This document shows positions 1 to 7,012 of a stretch of 8,390 nucleotides of DNA, in pieces (position 1 is the stretch's first letter; every line of letters starts with the position of its first letter). Source of the DNA: Candidatus Gastranaerophilales bacterium HUM_12 (GTDB taxonomy: Bacteria; Cyanobacteriota; Vampirovibrionia; Gastranaerophilales; Gastranaerophilaceae); NCBI GenBank assembly GCA_002102825.1, contig DABJ01000011.1:1266-9655 (forward strand), written 5' to 3'. The translations under genes were made by a program, and so were the position numbers. The notes beneath the pieces are model-generated. The model was not told the origin of the DNA. It did not search any database and was given only the letters and a program-made list of their open reading frames with translations.

Positions 1-31
1 CCACGTAGGTGGGAGGGAATTTATTAATTAT

Positions 32-2698
32 CTAGCCTTCTTCTTGTTCATCATTTGGAACATCAACAGGCTCTTCCGGTTGGTTATTCACCACTTGAAC
101 TCCAAATTTCGTTCTGAACAAGTGTTTTACGGTATCACTTTGAATTTCGTACATCATGTTATTAAACATGTCGTAAGCTTCTTTTTTATATTCAATCAAT
201 GGATCTTTTTGTCCATAAGCTCTTAAACCAATACCATCACGCAACATATCAATATTATGCAAGTGATCAATCCATTTACTATCTACAACTTTCAAAAGAA
301 CATCTTTTTCTAATTGTCTAACAATATTATGTGGCGCAAATGGTTCTTGAAGTTCATAGCCCGCATTGTAATCTGTCACAACTTGGTTATAAAAATTGAT
401 AATTTCAATTTCGTGGTTTTTATAAGCATCAATAACAAAATCCTTAATCTTGTTATACATTGGTTCAAAACGCATATTTTGAATATCAGCAACATCAAAT
501 GTTGAAGCAAGTTGTGGAACAGTTGAATGAAGTTCTTTAATCATTGTAACTAAATCATCATAAACATATTCTTCAACTTTTTGCTCAGGAGAAATGTAAC
601 TACGCATAAGTCTGTCAACTTCTCTTTCCATCATATAAAGAATATCTTCATACAATCCTTCACCTGCCAAAACTTTTCTCCTTTGATGATAGAATTTTTC
701 TCTCTGAATATTCATAACATCATCATATTCAAGAACAGATTTTCTCATATCAAAGTGGAAAGTTTCAACTTTTTTCTGCGCAGATTGAATTCGTTTTGTA
801 ATCAACGGAGAATCAATTGCCATATTTTCCGGAACATTTAACGCAGTCATAAGTTGAGTAATTTTTTCACCACCAAATATTCTCATCAAATTATCTTCTA
901 ATGACAAGAAAAACCTTGTTGACCCAGGGTCGCCTTGACGAGCAGCACGACCTCTCAACTGATTATCAATACGGCGTGATTCGTGACGTTCTGTACCAAT
1001 TACGTGCAAGCCACCGGCTGCAACAACTTTGTCATGCTCTGCTTCGGTAATTTTTCTTGCTCTATCTAAAGCTTCTTTTTTCAAAGTTTCATAATTCGGA
1101 TTTGATTCATCAATTCCATTTTCATCAAGTTCAGCTTTCGCAAGATATTCAGCATTACCACCTAAAAGAATATCTGTACCTCGACCTGCCATATTGGTTG
1201 CAATAGTAACAGCACCATATCTACCGGCTTGGGCAATAATATGTGCTTCTTTTTCGTGGTGTTTTGCGTTCAATACATTGTGTTTAATTCCCCTTTGTCT
1301 AAGCAAAGCTGAAACATATTCAGATTTTTCAATACTGATTGTACCAACCAAAACAGGTCGCCCGAGTTTGTGTTGAGCTAAAATATCATCTACAACAGCT
1401 AAATATTTTTGAACCTCTGATTTATAGATTACATCAGGATAATTTACTCTGATATCCGGTTTATTTGTCGGAATTGTTGTAACTTCAAGATTATAAATCT
1501 TACCAAATTCTGCTTCCTCAGTCATTGCTGTACCTGTCATGCCGGAAAGTTTAGGGTACAATCTGAACAAGTTTTGGAATGTGATACTTGCCAAAGTTTG
1601 AGTTTCGTCTTGAATTTCTACACCCTCTTTAGCTTCAACCGCTTGGTGAAGCCCGTCTGACCAACGTCTACCTTCCATCAAACGTCCGGTGAATTCGTCA
1701 ACAATCATAACTTCGCCATTTTTTACAACGTAATCGGTATCTCTAACGAATAATTCTTTTGCTTTCAAGGCTTGCAACAAGTGATGCGCATATTGAGTAT
1801 GAATATCAAACAAGTCTTTTATGCCGATTAAATCCTGTGCATGGTCAATGCCCTCTTCTGTCAAGATAACATTTTTATTTTTTTCATCTACTGTATAATC
1901 AACATCTTTTTGAAGTTGAGGTGCAATTTTTGCCATAAGTTGATAAGTTTCAGCAGATTGAGCCAAACGTCCGCTAATAATCAACGGTGTTCTTGCCTCA
2001 TCAATCAAAATACTATCAACTTCATCAATAATTGCATAATTGAAAGGTCTTTGGACAAGCATTTCAACACTGCTTGCCATGTTATCTCTCAAATAATCAA
2101 AACCAAATTCGTTATTTGTACCATAAGTGATATCACATTGATATGCGTGTTTTTTGTTTTCAAAATTTCTTGCGCCCTCTCCATTTGAAAGAACAACACC
2201 AACGGTTAAACCCAAAAATTTGTAGATTTTTCCCATCCATTCGCTATCACGTTTTGCCAAATAATCGTTTACAGTAATTACGTGAACACCTTTACCGGTC
2301 AAAGCATTAAGGTAAGCAGGCAAAGTTGCAACCAAAGTTTTACCCTCACCGGTTCTCATCTCTGCAATATGACCATTATGCAAGAAATATCCACCAATCA
2401 ACTGAACATCAAAATGTCGCATATTCAAAACACGTTTACCGGCTTCTCTAACAGTTGCAAAAGCTTCCGGTAAAAGCTTGTCTAATGCTGCTTTTTCAAG
2501 TTTTAAATCTTCTTTAAAATTCTTAGATGTTGGACGTTGAGCCAAAATATCTTTGAATTCTTGAGTCTTAGCTCGTAATTCATCATCTGTTAATTTTGCG
2601 AATTCAGGTTCTAATGCGTTTATATGTTCGACAATCCCCATCATAGATTTAACTTTTTTCTCGTTAGGATCGCCTAAAAGCTTTACTAGCCAATTCAT
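32..2698 (-). CDS. secA: Protein translocase subunit SecA
   Basis: SecA is the ATPase that pushes unfolded preproteins through the SecYEG channel in the cytoplasmic membrane. The 888-residue protein is complete and collinear with the family. Walker A is MRTGEGKT at residues 114-121, Walker B is IIDEVD at 223-228, the SecA signature DEARTPLIISG is at 233-243, the preprotein-crosslinking region follows, helicase motif V is TNMAGRGTDI at 501-510, and motif VI is QLRGRAARQGDPG at 580-592. The helical scaffold and wing domains fill residues 615-865. Motif VI has Ala-586 where most SecA proteins have Gly (GRxGR). The C-terminus is a short acidic tail (DEQEEG) without the cysteine-rich zinc-binding, SecB-contacting motif, as I recall is usual for cyanobacterial-type SecA. 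The start is the ATG at 2696-2698, preceded by GGAGAGG 10 nt upstream. Identification is certain; phylum placement from sequence flavour is inference. Confidence 0.98.
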   Translation of the reverse strand: MNWLVKLLGDPNEKKVKSMMGIVEHINALEPEFAKLTDDELRAKTQEFKDILAQRPTSKNFKEDLKLEKAALDKLLPEAFATVREAGKRVLNMRHFDVQLIGGYFLHNGHIAEMRTGEGKTLVATLPAYLNALTGKGVHVITVNDYLAKRDSEWMGKIYKFLGLTVGVVLSNGEGARNFENKKHAYQCDITYGTNNEFGFDYLRDNMASSVEMLVQRPFNYAIIDEVDSILIDEARTPLIISGRLAQSAETYQLMAKIAPQLQKDVDYTVDEKNKNVILTEEGIDHAQDLIGIKDLFDIHTQYAHHLLQALKAKELFVRDTDYVVKNGEVMIVDEFTGRLMEGRRWSDGLHQAVEAKEGVEIQDETQTLASITFQNLFRLYPKLSGMTGTAMTEEAEFGKIYNLEVTTIPTNKPDIRVNYPDVIYKSEVQKYLAVVDDILAQHKLGRPVLVGTISIEKSEYVSALLRQRGIKHNVLNAKHHEKEAHIIAQAGRYGAVTIATNMAGRGTDILLGGNAEYLAKAELDENGIDESNPNYETLKKEALDRARKITEAEHDKVVAAGGLHVIGTERHESRRIDNQLRGRAARQGDPGSTRFFLSLEDNLMRIFGGEKITQLMTALNVPENMAIDSPLITKRIQSAQKKVETFHFDMRKSVLEYDDVMNIQREKFYHQRRKVLAGEGLYEDILYMMEREVDRLMRSYISPEQKVEEYVYDDLVTMIKELHSTVPQLASTFDVADIQNMRFEPMYNKIKDFVIDAYKNHEIEIINFYNQVVTDYNAGYELQEPFAPHNIVRQLEKDVLLKVVDSKWIDHLHNIDMLRDGIGLRAYGQKDPLIEYKKEAYDMFNNMMYEIQSDTVKHLFRTKFGVQVVNNQPEEPVDVPNDEQEEG

Positions 2699-2823
2699 TA
2701 TTAATATACCTCTCCAAGTTTGTAATGTCTTACCAAAAGTTTAGCATAAACATAACAATATAACTTAATCTTAATGAAAAATTAAGGTTTGAGGCTCATT
2801 CAAAGAATTTGTCAATTGAAGAA
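2699..2823. other. secA-nadC intergenic gap
   Basis: This 125-bp gap separates the nadC stop codon from the secA start. It holds the secA ribosome-binding site and a small AT hairpin at 2770-2786 (CTTAAT, loop GAAAA, ATTAAG), which could weakly end or pause transcription after nadC but has no GC-rich stem. I see no convincing -35/-10 pair for secA. The gap is long enough for a separate promoter, so whether secA is cotranscribed with nadBC is open. Confidence 0.4.
2709..2715 (-). promoter_or_regulatory. Shine-Dalgarno site of secA
   Basis: On the minus strand this reads GGAGAGG, a strong match to the anti-SD sequence, with a 10-nt spacer to the secA ATG. The spacer is slightly long but supports that ATG, because no in-frame alternative is better placed. 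Confidence 0.75.
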
Positions 2824-3654
2824 TTACATATCTAACGCAATATCAAGAGTTGGAGCTTTAGCAACAATTGCACTAGATGAAATTATATCAACACCACATT
2901 CCGCAATTGCACGAACTGTTTCTAATCTAACATTTCCGCTTGCTTCTACAATTGCTTTATGATTAATCAATTTCACCGCCGTTTTCATTGTATCTAAATC
3001 CATATTATCCAACATAATAATATCAACACCCAACGGCAATGCTTCTTTTACTTGATCTAAAGTATCACATTCAAGTTCAACTTTGTGAGCATGAGATAAA
3101 TTTGCTTTAACCATTTTAACCGCATTCGTAACAGAACCTGCAACTTGAATATGGTTATCTTTAATCATTGCACAATCTGACAAATTGAATCTATGCAAAG
3201 CTCCCCCACCAACTTTTACAGAATATTTTTCAAAAGCTCTAAAGTTTGGAGTAGTTTTTCTTGTATCAACAATCTTGCAAGGAAGTTCACCAATTGCAGA
3301 TTGATATTTGTAAGTTTCAGTTGCAATTCCGCTCATCCTTTGAATATAGTTTAGCGAAACTCTTTCACCCAATAACAGATATTTTCCTGGACCAGTTAAT
3401 TTTGCAAGAACATCACCTTTTTTAATTTTATCACCATCTTTAAATAGCAATTCAACCTTAACTTTGTCAGACAAAAGCTTGAATACTGTTTTAAAAACAT
3501 CAAGTCCGCAAATAATTCCCTCGCATCTTGAAACAAGAGATGCATTGAAAATTTTGTCTTCCCCAACAATACTTTCAGTTGTTACATCGCCAAATCCGAT
3601 ATCTTCCATTAAAGCTGATTTTACATGTTCTTCAACATAAATATTACTTAGCAA
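2824..3654 (-). CDS. nadC: Quinolinate phosphoribosyltransferase (carboxylating), NadC
   Basis: NadC converts quinolinate and PRPP to nicotinate mononucleotide, CO2 and pyrophosphate, the step that commits de novo made quinolinate to NAD. The 276-residue length is normal. Family motifs run in order: EDIGFGDVT at 17-25, ERVSLNYIQRMSGIAT at 97-112, the substrate-binding stretch DTRKTTPNFR at 130-139 continuing to GGGALHRFNLSD at 149-160, KDNH at 165-168, VELECD at 192-197, IMLDNM at 213-218 and VEASGNV at 236-242. The start is TTG at 3652-3654: the upstream frame closes two codons earlier with TGA, the next ATG (residue 16) would cut into the conserved EDIGFGD region, and an AAGGAG ribosome-binding site lies 9 nt before the TTG. 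The gene overlaps the end of nadB by 11 bp, so the two are very likely translationally coupled. Confidence 0.96.
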   Translation of the reverse strand: MLSNIYVEEHVKSALMEDIGFGDVTTESIVGEDKIFNASLVSRCEGIICGLDVFKTVFKLLSDKVKVELLFKDGDKIKKGDVLAKLTGPGKYLLLGERVSLNYIQRMSGIATETYKYQSAIGELPCKIVDTRKTTPNFRAFEKYSVKVGGGALHRFNLSDCAMIKDNHIQVAGSVTNAVKMVKANLSHAHKVELECDTLDQVKEALPLGVDIIMLDNMDLDTMKTAVKLINHKAIVEASGNVRLETVRAIAECGVDIISSSAIVAKAPTLDIALDM

Positions 3655-5263
3655 AACTCAATTCTCCTTTTCTTCTTGATAAAATACTGTGTTCGCAAAC
3701 TTCATTTGTTTCAAGATAATCTGTTCTATAGTGAGCTCCTCTTGATTCTTTTCTGCGAATTGCTGATTTAACAATCAACCTTGCACTAATCAGCATATTT
3801 TTAAATTCATATTCCTCTTTAGATAAATATTTATCTTGTTTTGGGAATTCTTTTTCCAGTTCGTTCAATCCATTTATTGCATCATTCAAAGATTTTTCGT
3901 TTCTATAAATACCCACATTGTTCCACATCAAATCTTTTAGTTTTGATTTTAGGTTTTGAACATCAATTTTATTTTCAACATTAGGTATCTCGTATTTGGA
4001 AATAATTTTGTCAAATTTTTCATTCTTTGGAATATCAAAAGACAAATCAGAATTTCTTAAAAATTCTGCAACTTCGTAAGCGCATACAACACATTCCAAT
4101 AATGAATTACTTGCAAGTCTGTTTCCACCGTGCAAACCTGTTGAAGAAACTTCACCAATTGCATACAAACCTTTGATTGAAGTTTCACCTTTCAAATTAG
4201 TTTTTACCCCACCCATAAAATAATGAGCAGCCGGAGCAACAGGAATTAAATCTTTTGTTATATCAATTCCGTTATCCAAGCATTTATTCGCAATAGTCGG
4301 AAATCTTTTTATCAATTTATCTCTCGGAATATCTGAAGTATCAAGATAAACATTAGTCGTATTAGTTGCCTTCATCTCTTGAAAAATAGAACGGGCAACA
4401 ATATCTCGAGGTGCAAGTTCTTTTCTCTCATCATATTTATACATAAATTGAACTCGGTCTTTATTGCAAAGTTTTGCGCCCTCACCTCTTACAGCTTCAC
4501 TAATCAAAAATCTGTTATGATTTTTTTTATCATCAAAAGCCAAAGCTGTTGGGTGGAATTGAACAAATTCCATATCTTGCAACTCTGCTCCAACATTGTA
4601 TGCAAGAGCAAAACCATCGCCTGTTGCACCTACAGGATTAGTTGTATATTTGTACAATTGACCTAAACCACCCGTTGCAAGAATTAAAGTCTTGCAATAC
4701 ACGGTTTCGTATTCACTATTTTTTTCATGAAAAATAACTACACCATCACAAGTATTATTTTCAACTAACAGATCAACAGCTAAAGAATTTTCATAAACTT
4801 TTATATTCTTATGATTTTGCAAATTGTGACATAAGGCAATTTCCATTTCTCTACCTGTTGCATCTCCGCCGGAATGCAAAATTCTATTTACAGAATGTGC
4901 GGCCTCTTTAGTTAAAGTAAAATTGCCATTTTCATCTCTATCAAATTCAACTCCAAAAGTAAGTAAATCTTTAACAACTTTATCCGAATTTTCACTTATA
5001 AATTTGATTGTATTTAATTCGCTCAACCCTGCACCTGCTTTAATTGTGTCCGCAACATGTGAAGATACAGAATCATTTTTATTACTCTTCAGAACTGCAA
5101 CCATTCCGCCTTGTGCATAATAAGAGTTGCTTTCTCCCAATTCTGACTTCGTTATGAGTAAAATTCCGTCCGGTAAATTCAATTGTTGTTCAAGTTTCAA
5201 AGCAGAATATAACCCTGCAATCCCGCTGCCGATTACTACTGCTGAATATTTGGAGTATTTCAT
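3644..5263 (-). CDS. nadB: L-aspartate oxidase, NadB
   Basis: NadB is a cytoplasmic FAD enzyme that oxidises L-aspartate to iminoaspartate, the first step of de novo NAD synthesis; NadA then condenses the product with dihydroxyacetone phosphate. The 539-residue length matches the family. The N-terminal dinucleotide-binding motif is VVIGSGIAGLYSA at 9-21. SYYAQGGMVAV at 47-57, HSGGDATGREME at 130-141 and GDGFALAYNVGAELQDMEFVQFHPTAL at 215-241 (key residues H237 and P238) are characteristic. APRDIVAR at 284-291, HYFMGGV at 347-353, the FAD motif GLYAIGEVSSTGLHGGNRLASNSLLE at 365-390 and the C-terminal SRGAHYRTDY at 507-516 complete the succinate dehydrogenase/fumarate reductase flavoprotein-type fold. 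The start is ATG with AAGGA 9 nt upstream. nadC overlaps its end. No nadA is visible here, so it must lie elsewhere or be absent. Confidence 0.97.
   Translation of the reverse strand: MKYSKYSAVVIGSGIAGLYSALKLEQQLNLPDGILLITKSELGESNSYYAQGGMVAVLKSNKNDSVSSHVADTIKAGAGLSELNTIKFISENSDKVVKDLLTFGVEFDRDENGNFTLTKEAAHSVNRILHSGGDATGREMEIALCHNLQNHKNIKVYENSLAVDLLVENNTCDGVVIFHEKNSEYETVYCKTLILATGGLGQLYKYTTNPVGATGDGFALAYNVGAELQDMEFVQFHPTALAFDDKKNHNRFLISEAVRGEGAKLCNKDRVQFMYKYDERKELAPRDIVARSIFQEMKATNTTNVYLDTSDIPRDKLIKRFPTIANKCLDNGIDITKDLIPVAPAAHYFMGGVKTNLKGETSIKGLYAIGEVSSTGLHGGNRLASNSLLECVVCAYEVAEFLRNSDLSFDIPKNEKFDKIISKYEIPNVENKIDVQNLKSKLKDLMWNNVGIYRNEKSLNDAINGLNELEKEFPKQDKYLSKEEYEFKNMLISARLIVKSAIRRKESRGAHYRTDYLETNEVCEHSILSRRKGELSFAK
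3664..3669 (-). promoter_or_regulatory. Shine-Dalgarno site deciding the nadC UUG start
   Basis: On the minus strand the sequence AAGGAG, inside the last codons of nadB, sits 9 nt before the TTG used as the nadC start. It supports this non-ATG start and ties nadC translation to ribosomes finishing nadB. Confidence 0.7.
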
Positions 5264-5272
5264 ATATTTATA

Positions 5273-5277
5273 TCCTT
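5273..5277 (-). promoter_or_regulatory. Shine-Dalgarno site of nadB
   Basis: On the minus strand this reads AAGGA, 9 nt before the nadB ATG, and confirms that start. Confidence 0.65.
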
Positions 5278-5298
5278 GTGTTTTTATAGCCTAATAAT

Positions 5299-5307
5299 AT
5301 TATAACA
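5299..5307 (-). promoter_or_regulatory. Probable extended -10 promoter of nadBC
   Basis: On the minus strand the 73-bp anmK-nadB gap contains TGTTATAAT, a perfect TATAAT preceded by a TGn extension. No good -35 hexamer lies 16-18 bp upstream, which extended -10 promoters tolerate. Transcription would start near 5292, giving a leader of about 30 nt before nadB. The AT palindrome TAATATTA just downstream could be part of an operator, but I cannot match it to a known NAD regulator site. Confidence 0.5.
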
Positions 5308-5336
5308 AACAGATAATTTTAGCTAGTAAACTTAAA

Positions 5337-6464
5337 TTAATATGTCAATTTTCCCATAACAACTCTTTTTTTAGCTCCCGTACAGCAAGGCAAATTGTTT
5401 GGAATTCCATAATAAGTACAATATCCAAGCAATGCAAATGCCATAACTTCTTTAAAATTATTAGAAATTCCATAATCTTCGCAAGTTTTCAAATCAATAT
5501 AAGATGGGAGATAAGTTCTCAAATATTTCATCAAAGTTTTGTTATAAGCTCCACCACCGCAAATTACAGCTTCATGAATTCCAACATTCGGATAAATAAA
5601 TCTTTCATAAGAATCCGCAATAGTTTTTGCCGTAAGAGCCGTAACAGTTGCAATAATATCTTTTGGATTTTGAGGTGCAAATTTAAGAGTATTTTCAATA
5701 TATTTTGGAGAAAAATATTCTCTTCCTGTTGATTTTGGAGGATTCATAAAATAATATTCATCTTGCAATAAACATGCCAACCAACTATCAGAAATTGTTC
5801 CCTCTTTTGCAATTTCACCATCTTTATCATACGGGAGAGAAAAATATTTGTTCATGCAATAGTCAATCATAATATTTCCTAAGCCCGTATCAAAACCAAA
5901 AGTATCAAAATCTTTTGACACAACAGTTACATTAGAAATTCCGCCAATATTTTGGATTGCAAAATTTTTACCTTTATTTTTAAACCATTTTTCATCTGCA
6001 AAACAAACCAAAGGAGCGCCCTGTCCACCTTGTGCCATATCTGCTTCTCTAAAATTTGAAATAGTTAAACAATTTGTTTCTTGCGCAATAACAGAACTTT
6101 CACCAATTTGTAAGGTGCTTTTTAAATTTATCCCATCAATTTTTTTATCAAAAGGATAATGATAAATAGTTTGCCCATGACTAGAAATAAAATCAGGTTT
6201 TCCGAATTCTGAAATCAATACCTTGCATGCCTCAGCAAAACATTTTCCTATTGCAAAATTCATCTGACAAATATCTTTAACAGATGCTTCTCCTCGAAAT
6301 AATTGAAAAATTTTTGCTCTAATATGTTCCGGATATTTATAATTTATTCCTTGAATTAATTTAACCGTCATATCAGGATAAACTTCACACAAACCGGCAT
6401 CAATGCTATCGCAAGATGTTCCGGACATCAATGCTATAACTTTTTTAACTTCTAACTCTTCCAT
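5337..6464 (-). CDS. anmK: Anhydro-N-acetylmuramic acid kinase, AnmK
   Basis: AnmK cleaves the 1,6-anhydro ring of anhydroMurNAc and phosphorylates it with ATP to MurNAc-6-phosphate, returning murein turnover products to amino-sugar metabolism. The 375-residue protein is full length and belongs to the ASKHA (actin/hexokinase-like) kinases. Visible motifs are ALMSGTSCDSID at 11-22, SSHGQT at 94-99, NFREADMAQGGQGAPLV at 137-153, NIGGISN at 172-178, FDTGLGN at 191-197 with Asp-192 at the expected catalytic position, PPKSTGREYF at 242-251, the nucleotide-binding CGGGAYN at 302-308, and KEVMAFALLG at 338-347. Small departures are Ser for Gly in SGTSxDG and Leu for Pro in FDTGPGN. The ATG at 6462-6464 is the only start upstream of the first motif, yet no Shine-Dalgarno sequence precedes it, and a terminator ends 16 bp upstream. 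Presence of AnmK suggests a diderm that recycles peptidoglycan. Confidence 0.96.
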   Translation of the reverse strand: MEELEVKKVIALMSGTSCDSIDAGLCEVYPDMTVKLIQGINYKYPEHIRAKIFQLFRGEASVKDICQMNFAIGKCFAEACKVLISEFGKPDFISSHGQTIYHYPFDKKIDGINLKSTLQIGESSVIAQETNCLTISNFREADMAQGGQGAPLVCFADEKWFKNKGKNFAIQNIGGISNVTVVSKDFDTFGFDTGLGNIMIDYCMNKYFSLPYDKDGEIAKEGTISDSWLACLLQDEYYFMNPPKSTGREYFSPKYIENTLKFAPQNPKDIIATVTALTAKTIADSYERFIYPNVGIHEAVICGGGAYNKTLMKYLRTYLPSYIDLKTCEDYGISNNFKEVMAFALLGYCTYYGIPNNLPCCTGAKKRVVMGKLTY

Positions 6465-6473
6465 AATAAATTT

Positions 6474-6502
6474 ATCATATAAAAAAGCCCCTACTCATGC
6501 AA
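6474..6502 (-). promoter_or_regulatory. Possible anmK promoter giving a nearly leaderless mRNA
   Basis: On the minus strand TTGCAT (6497-6502) and TATGAT (6474-6479) are separated by exactly 17 bp. Transcription would begin near 6467, about 3 nt before the anmK ATG, which would explain why no Shine-Dalgarno sequence is present. The -35 match is poor (3 of 6) and overlaps the loop of the terminator, so this is tentative. Confidence 0.3.
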
Positions 6503-6510
6503 GTACGAGC
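6481..6510 (-). terminator. Rho-independent terminator upstream of anmK
   Basis: Read on the minus strand, GCUCGUACU (6510-6502), a six-base loop UGCAUG, and AGUAGGGGC (6495-6487) form a 9-position stem with one G-G mismatch and one G-U pair, followed immediately by six U (6486-6481). On the plus strand the stem has an extra C-A mismatch and no downstream T-run, so the minus orientation is clearly preferred. No protein gene on the minus strand ends just before it within the window, so it must end a non-coding transcript or attenuate transcription into anmK. Confidence 0.8.
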
Positions 6511-6861
6511 CATTAAAGTTTACAACTATCCTTTACTCTCTTCTTTAAGTCTTTTAACTTAAACTCCCAAAATAAACTAGATATACAAAACTTTTTATTA
6601 TTAAGATGTAAACTAATTATTTATAAAATATCCCTAATCTCCAGTCTAATACCTTCGAAACCTCAATAATCTCTTTTCCCTTTTTTGGACTTCTCGCCAT
6701 CACCTCTATTTCTACTTGTCCAATTCTGTTCTTAATCGCTTTTAATTACTTACTTTTTAGTAATTATGTGTTCCTTCCACTTGTCTGGCAGCCTTATGAT
6801 TTTAATTCGGCTTTCTTTCTATACTTATACTTTAGACCTAAACCTAAAGATTGACAAGTAA
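6481..6861 (-). ncRNA. Candidate structured RNA (small RNA or anmK leader), unidentified
   Basis: This stretch lacks a plausible protein gene but contains several perfect complementary segments in order along the minus strand: CUUUAG/CUAAAG (6844-6849 with 6830-6835), an AGCC/GGCU stem (6809-6812 with 6790-6793), an 8-bp stem (6759-6766 with 6743-6750), UUGGAC/GUCCAA (6718-6723 with 6685-6690), an 8-bp stem (6607-6614 with 6517-6524) enclosing a 7-bp hairpin (6557-6563 with 6544-6550), and then the terminator. A TATAAT at 6868-6873 would start the RNA near 6861, giving about 380 nt. I looked for the signatures of RNase P RNA, tmRNA and SRP RNA and found none; 6S RNA has no sequence signature that I could test by eye. 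Because it ends just before anmK it may be a riboswitch-like leader or an independent RNA. The exact 5' end is inferred. Confidence 0.5.
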
Positions 6862-6867
6862 ATAATT

Positions 6868-6873
6868 ATTATA
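6868..6873 (-). promoter_or_regulatory. -10 element for the candidate minus-strand RNA
   Basis: On the minus strand this is a perfect TATAAT. The -35 position at 16-18 bp spacing falls on GGGGCATGG (minus strand 6898-6890), which is no sigma-70 -35 but is one arm of the long-spaced inverted repeat. This would fit a promoter that depends on an activator bound at the repeat, although TATAAT is common by chance in DNA this AT-rich. Confidence 0.35.
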
Positions 6874-6884
6874 AAAATTTTACA

Positions 6885-6898
6885 TTTGACCATGCCCC
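6885..6898 (-). repeat. Left arm of a 14-bp inverted repeat (GGGGCATGGTCAAA on the minus strand)
   Basis: The minus strand from 6898 to 6885 matches the plus strand at 7013-7026 at 13 of 14 bases (GGGGCATGGYCAAA). Both copies point outward from the divergent control region. A GC-rich core repeated in such AT-rich DNA is unlikely to be chance. Confidence 0.6.
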
Positions 6899-6961
6899 TA
6901 GTATTCGTAAGAAAAAATTCGTGTTATTAAATCTTAATGAAGCAAATTTAATGAAAACATG

Positions 6962-6982
6962 TAAAAATTTCCCGAATTTTTA
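6962..6982. repeat. Short palindrome abutting the -35 hexamer
   Basis: TAAAAATT (6962-6969), spacer TCCCG and AATTTTTA (6975-6982) form a perfect 8-bp inverted repeat that ends one base before the TTGACA at 6984-6989. Position and symmetry suggest an operator for a dimeric regulator, possibly one of the WYL proteins, but AT palindromes are frequent in this base composition. Confidence 0.35.
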
Positions 6983-6983
6983 T

Positions 6984-7012
6984 TTGACATTATAAAATTA
7001 CGGATTGAGCAT
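6984..7012 (+). promoter_or_regulatory. Candidate promoter of the WYL regulator operon
   Basis: A consensus -35 hexamer TTGACA lies at 6984-6989. At 17-bp spacing the -10 position holds GAGCAT (7007-7012), a poor match, so the promoter is either weak, regulator-dependent, or has its -10 elsewhere. The 8-mer TTGAGCAT covering this site recurs at 7062-7069. The resulting leader would be about 65 nt. Confidence 0.35.

Noticed and set aside
1..31. Short GC-rich inverted segment CCACGTAGGTGG downstream of secA
   Set aside because: It could be the start of a terminator or of another element, but the stem is only about 4 bp and the sequence is cut at the window edge.
2768..2778. An 11-mer ATCTTAATGAA shared with 6931-6941
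   Set aside because: It is made almost entirely of A and T, and one such match within 8 kb of this composition is expected by chance.
6617..6700. A 27-codon minus-strand frame (MARSPKKGKE...), open upstream for about 15 more codons
   Set aside because: The composition looks protein-like, but the only SD-like bases (AGAGGTG) run directly into the ATG, the length is tiny, and the frame lies within the candidate structured RNA whose stem 6685-6723 spans its start. A small protein or a gene remnant is possible but unsupported.
6685..6790. RNase P, SRP or tmRNA in the intergenic RNA (GAGAAGUCC and GGCUGCC...GGAAGGAAC fragments caught the eye)
   Set aside because: The fragments do not continue into the conserved cores: there is no GAAAGUCCGGGC or ACAGAA pair for RNase P, no GGAAGCAGCC loop for SRP, and no tRNA-like ends for tmRNA.
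6836..6849. Telomere-like CCTAAA repeats (CCTAAACCTAAA)
   Set aside because: There are only two units, and they are explained as the loop and one arm of the CUUUAG/CUAAAG hairpin.
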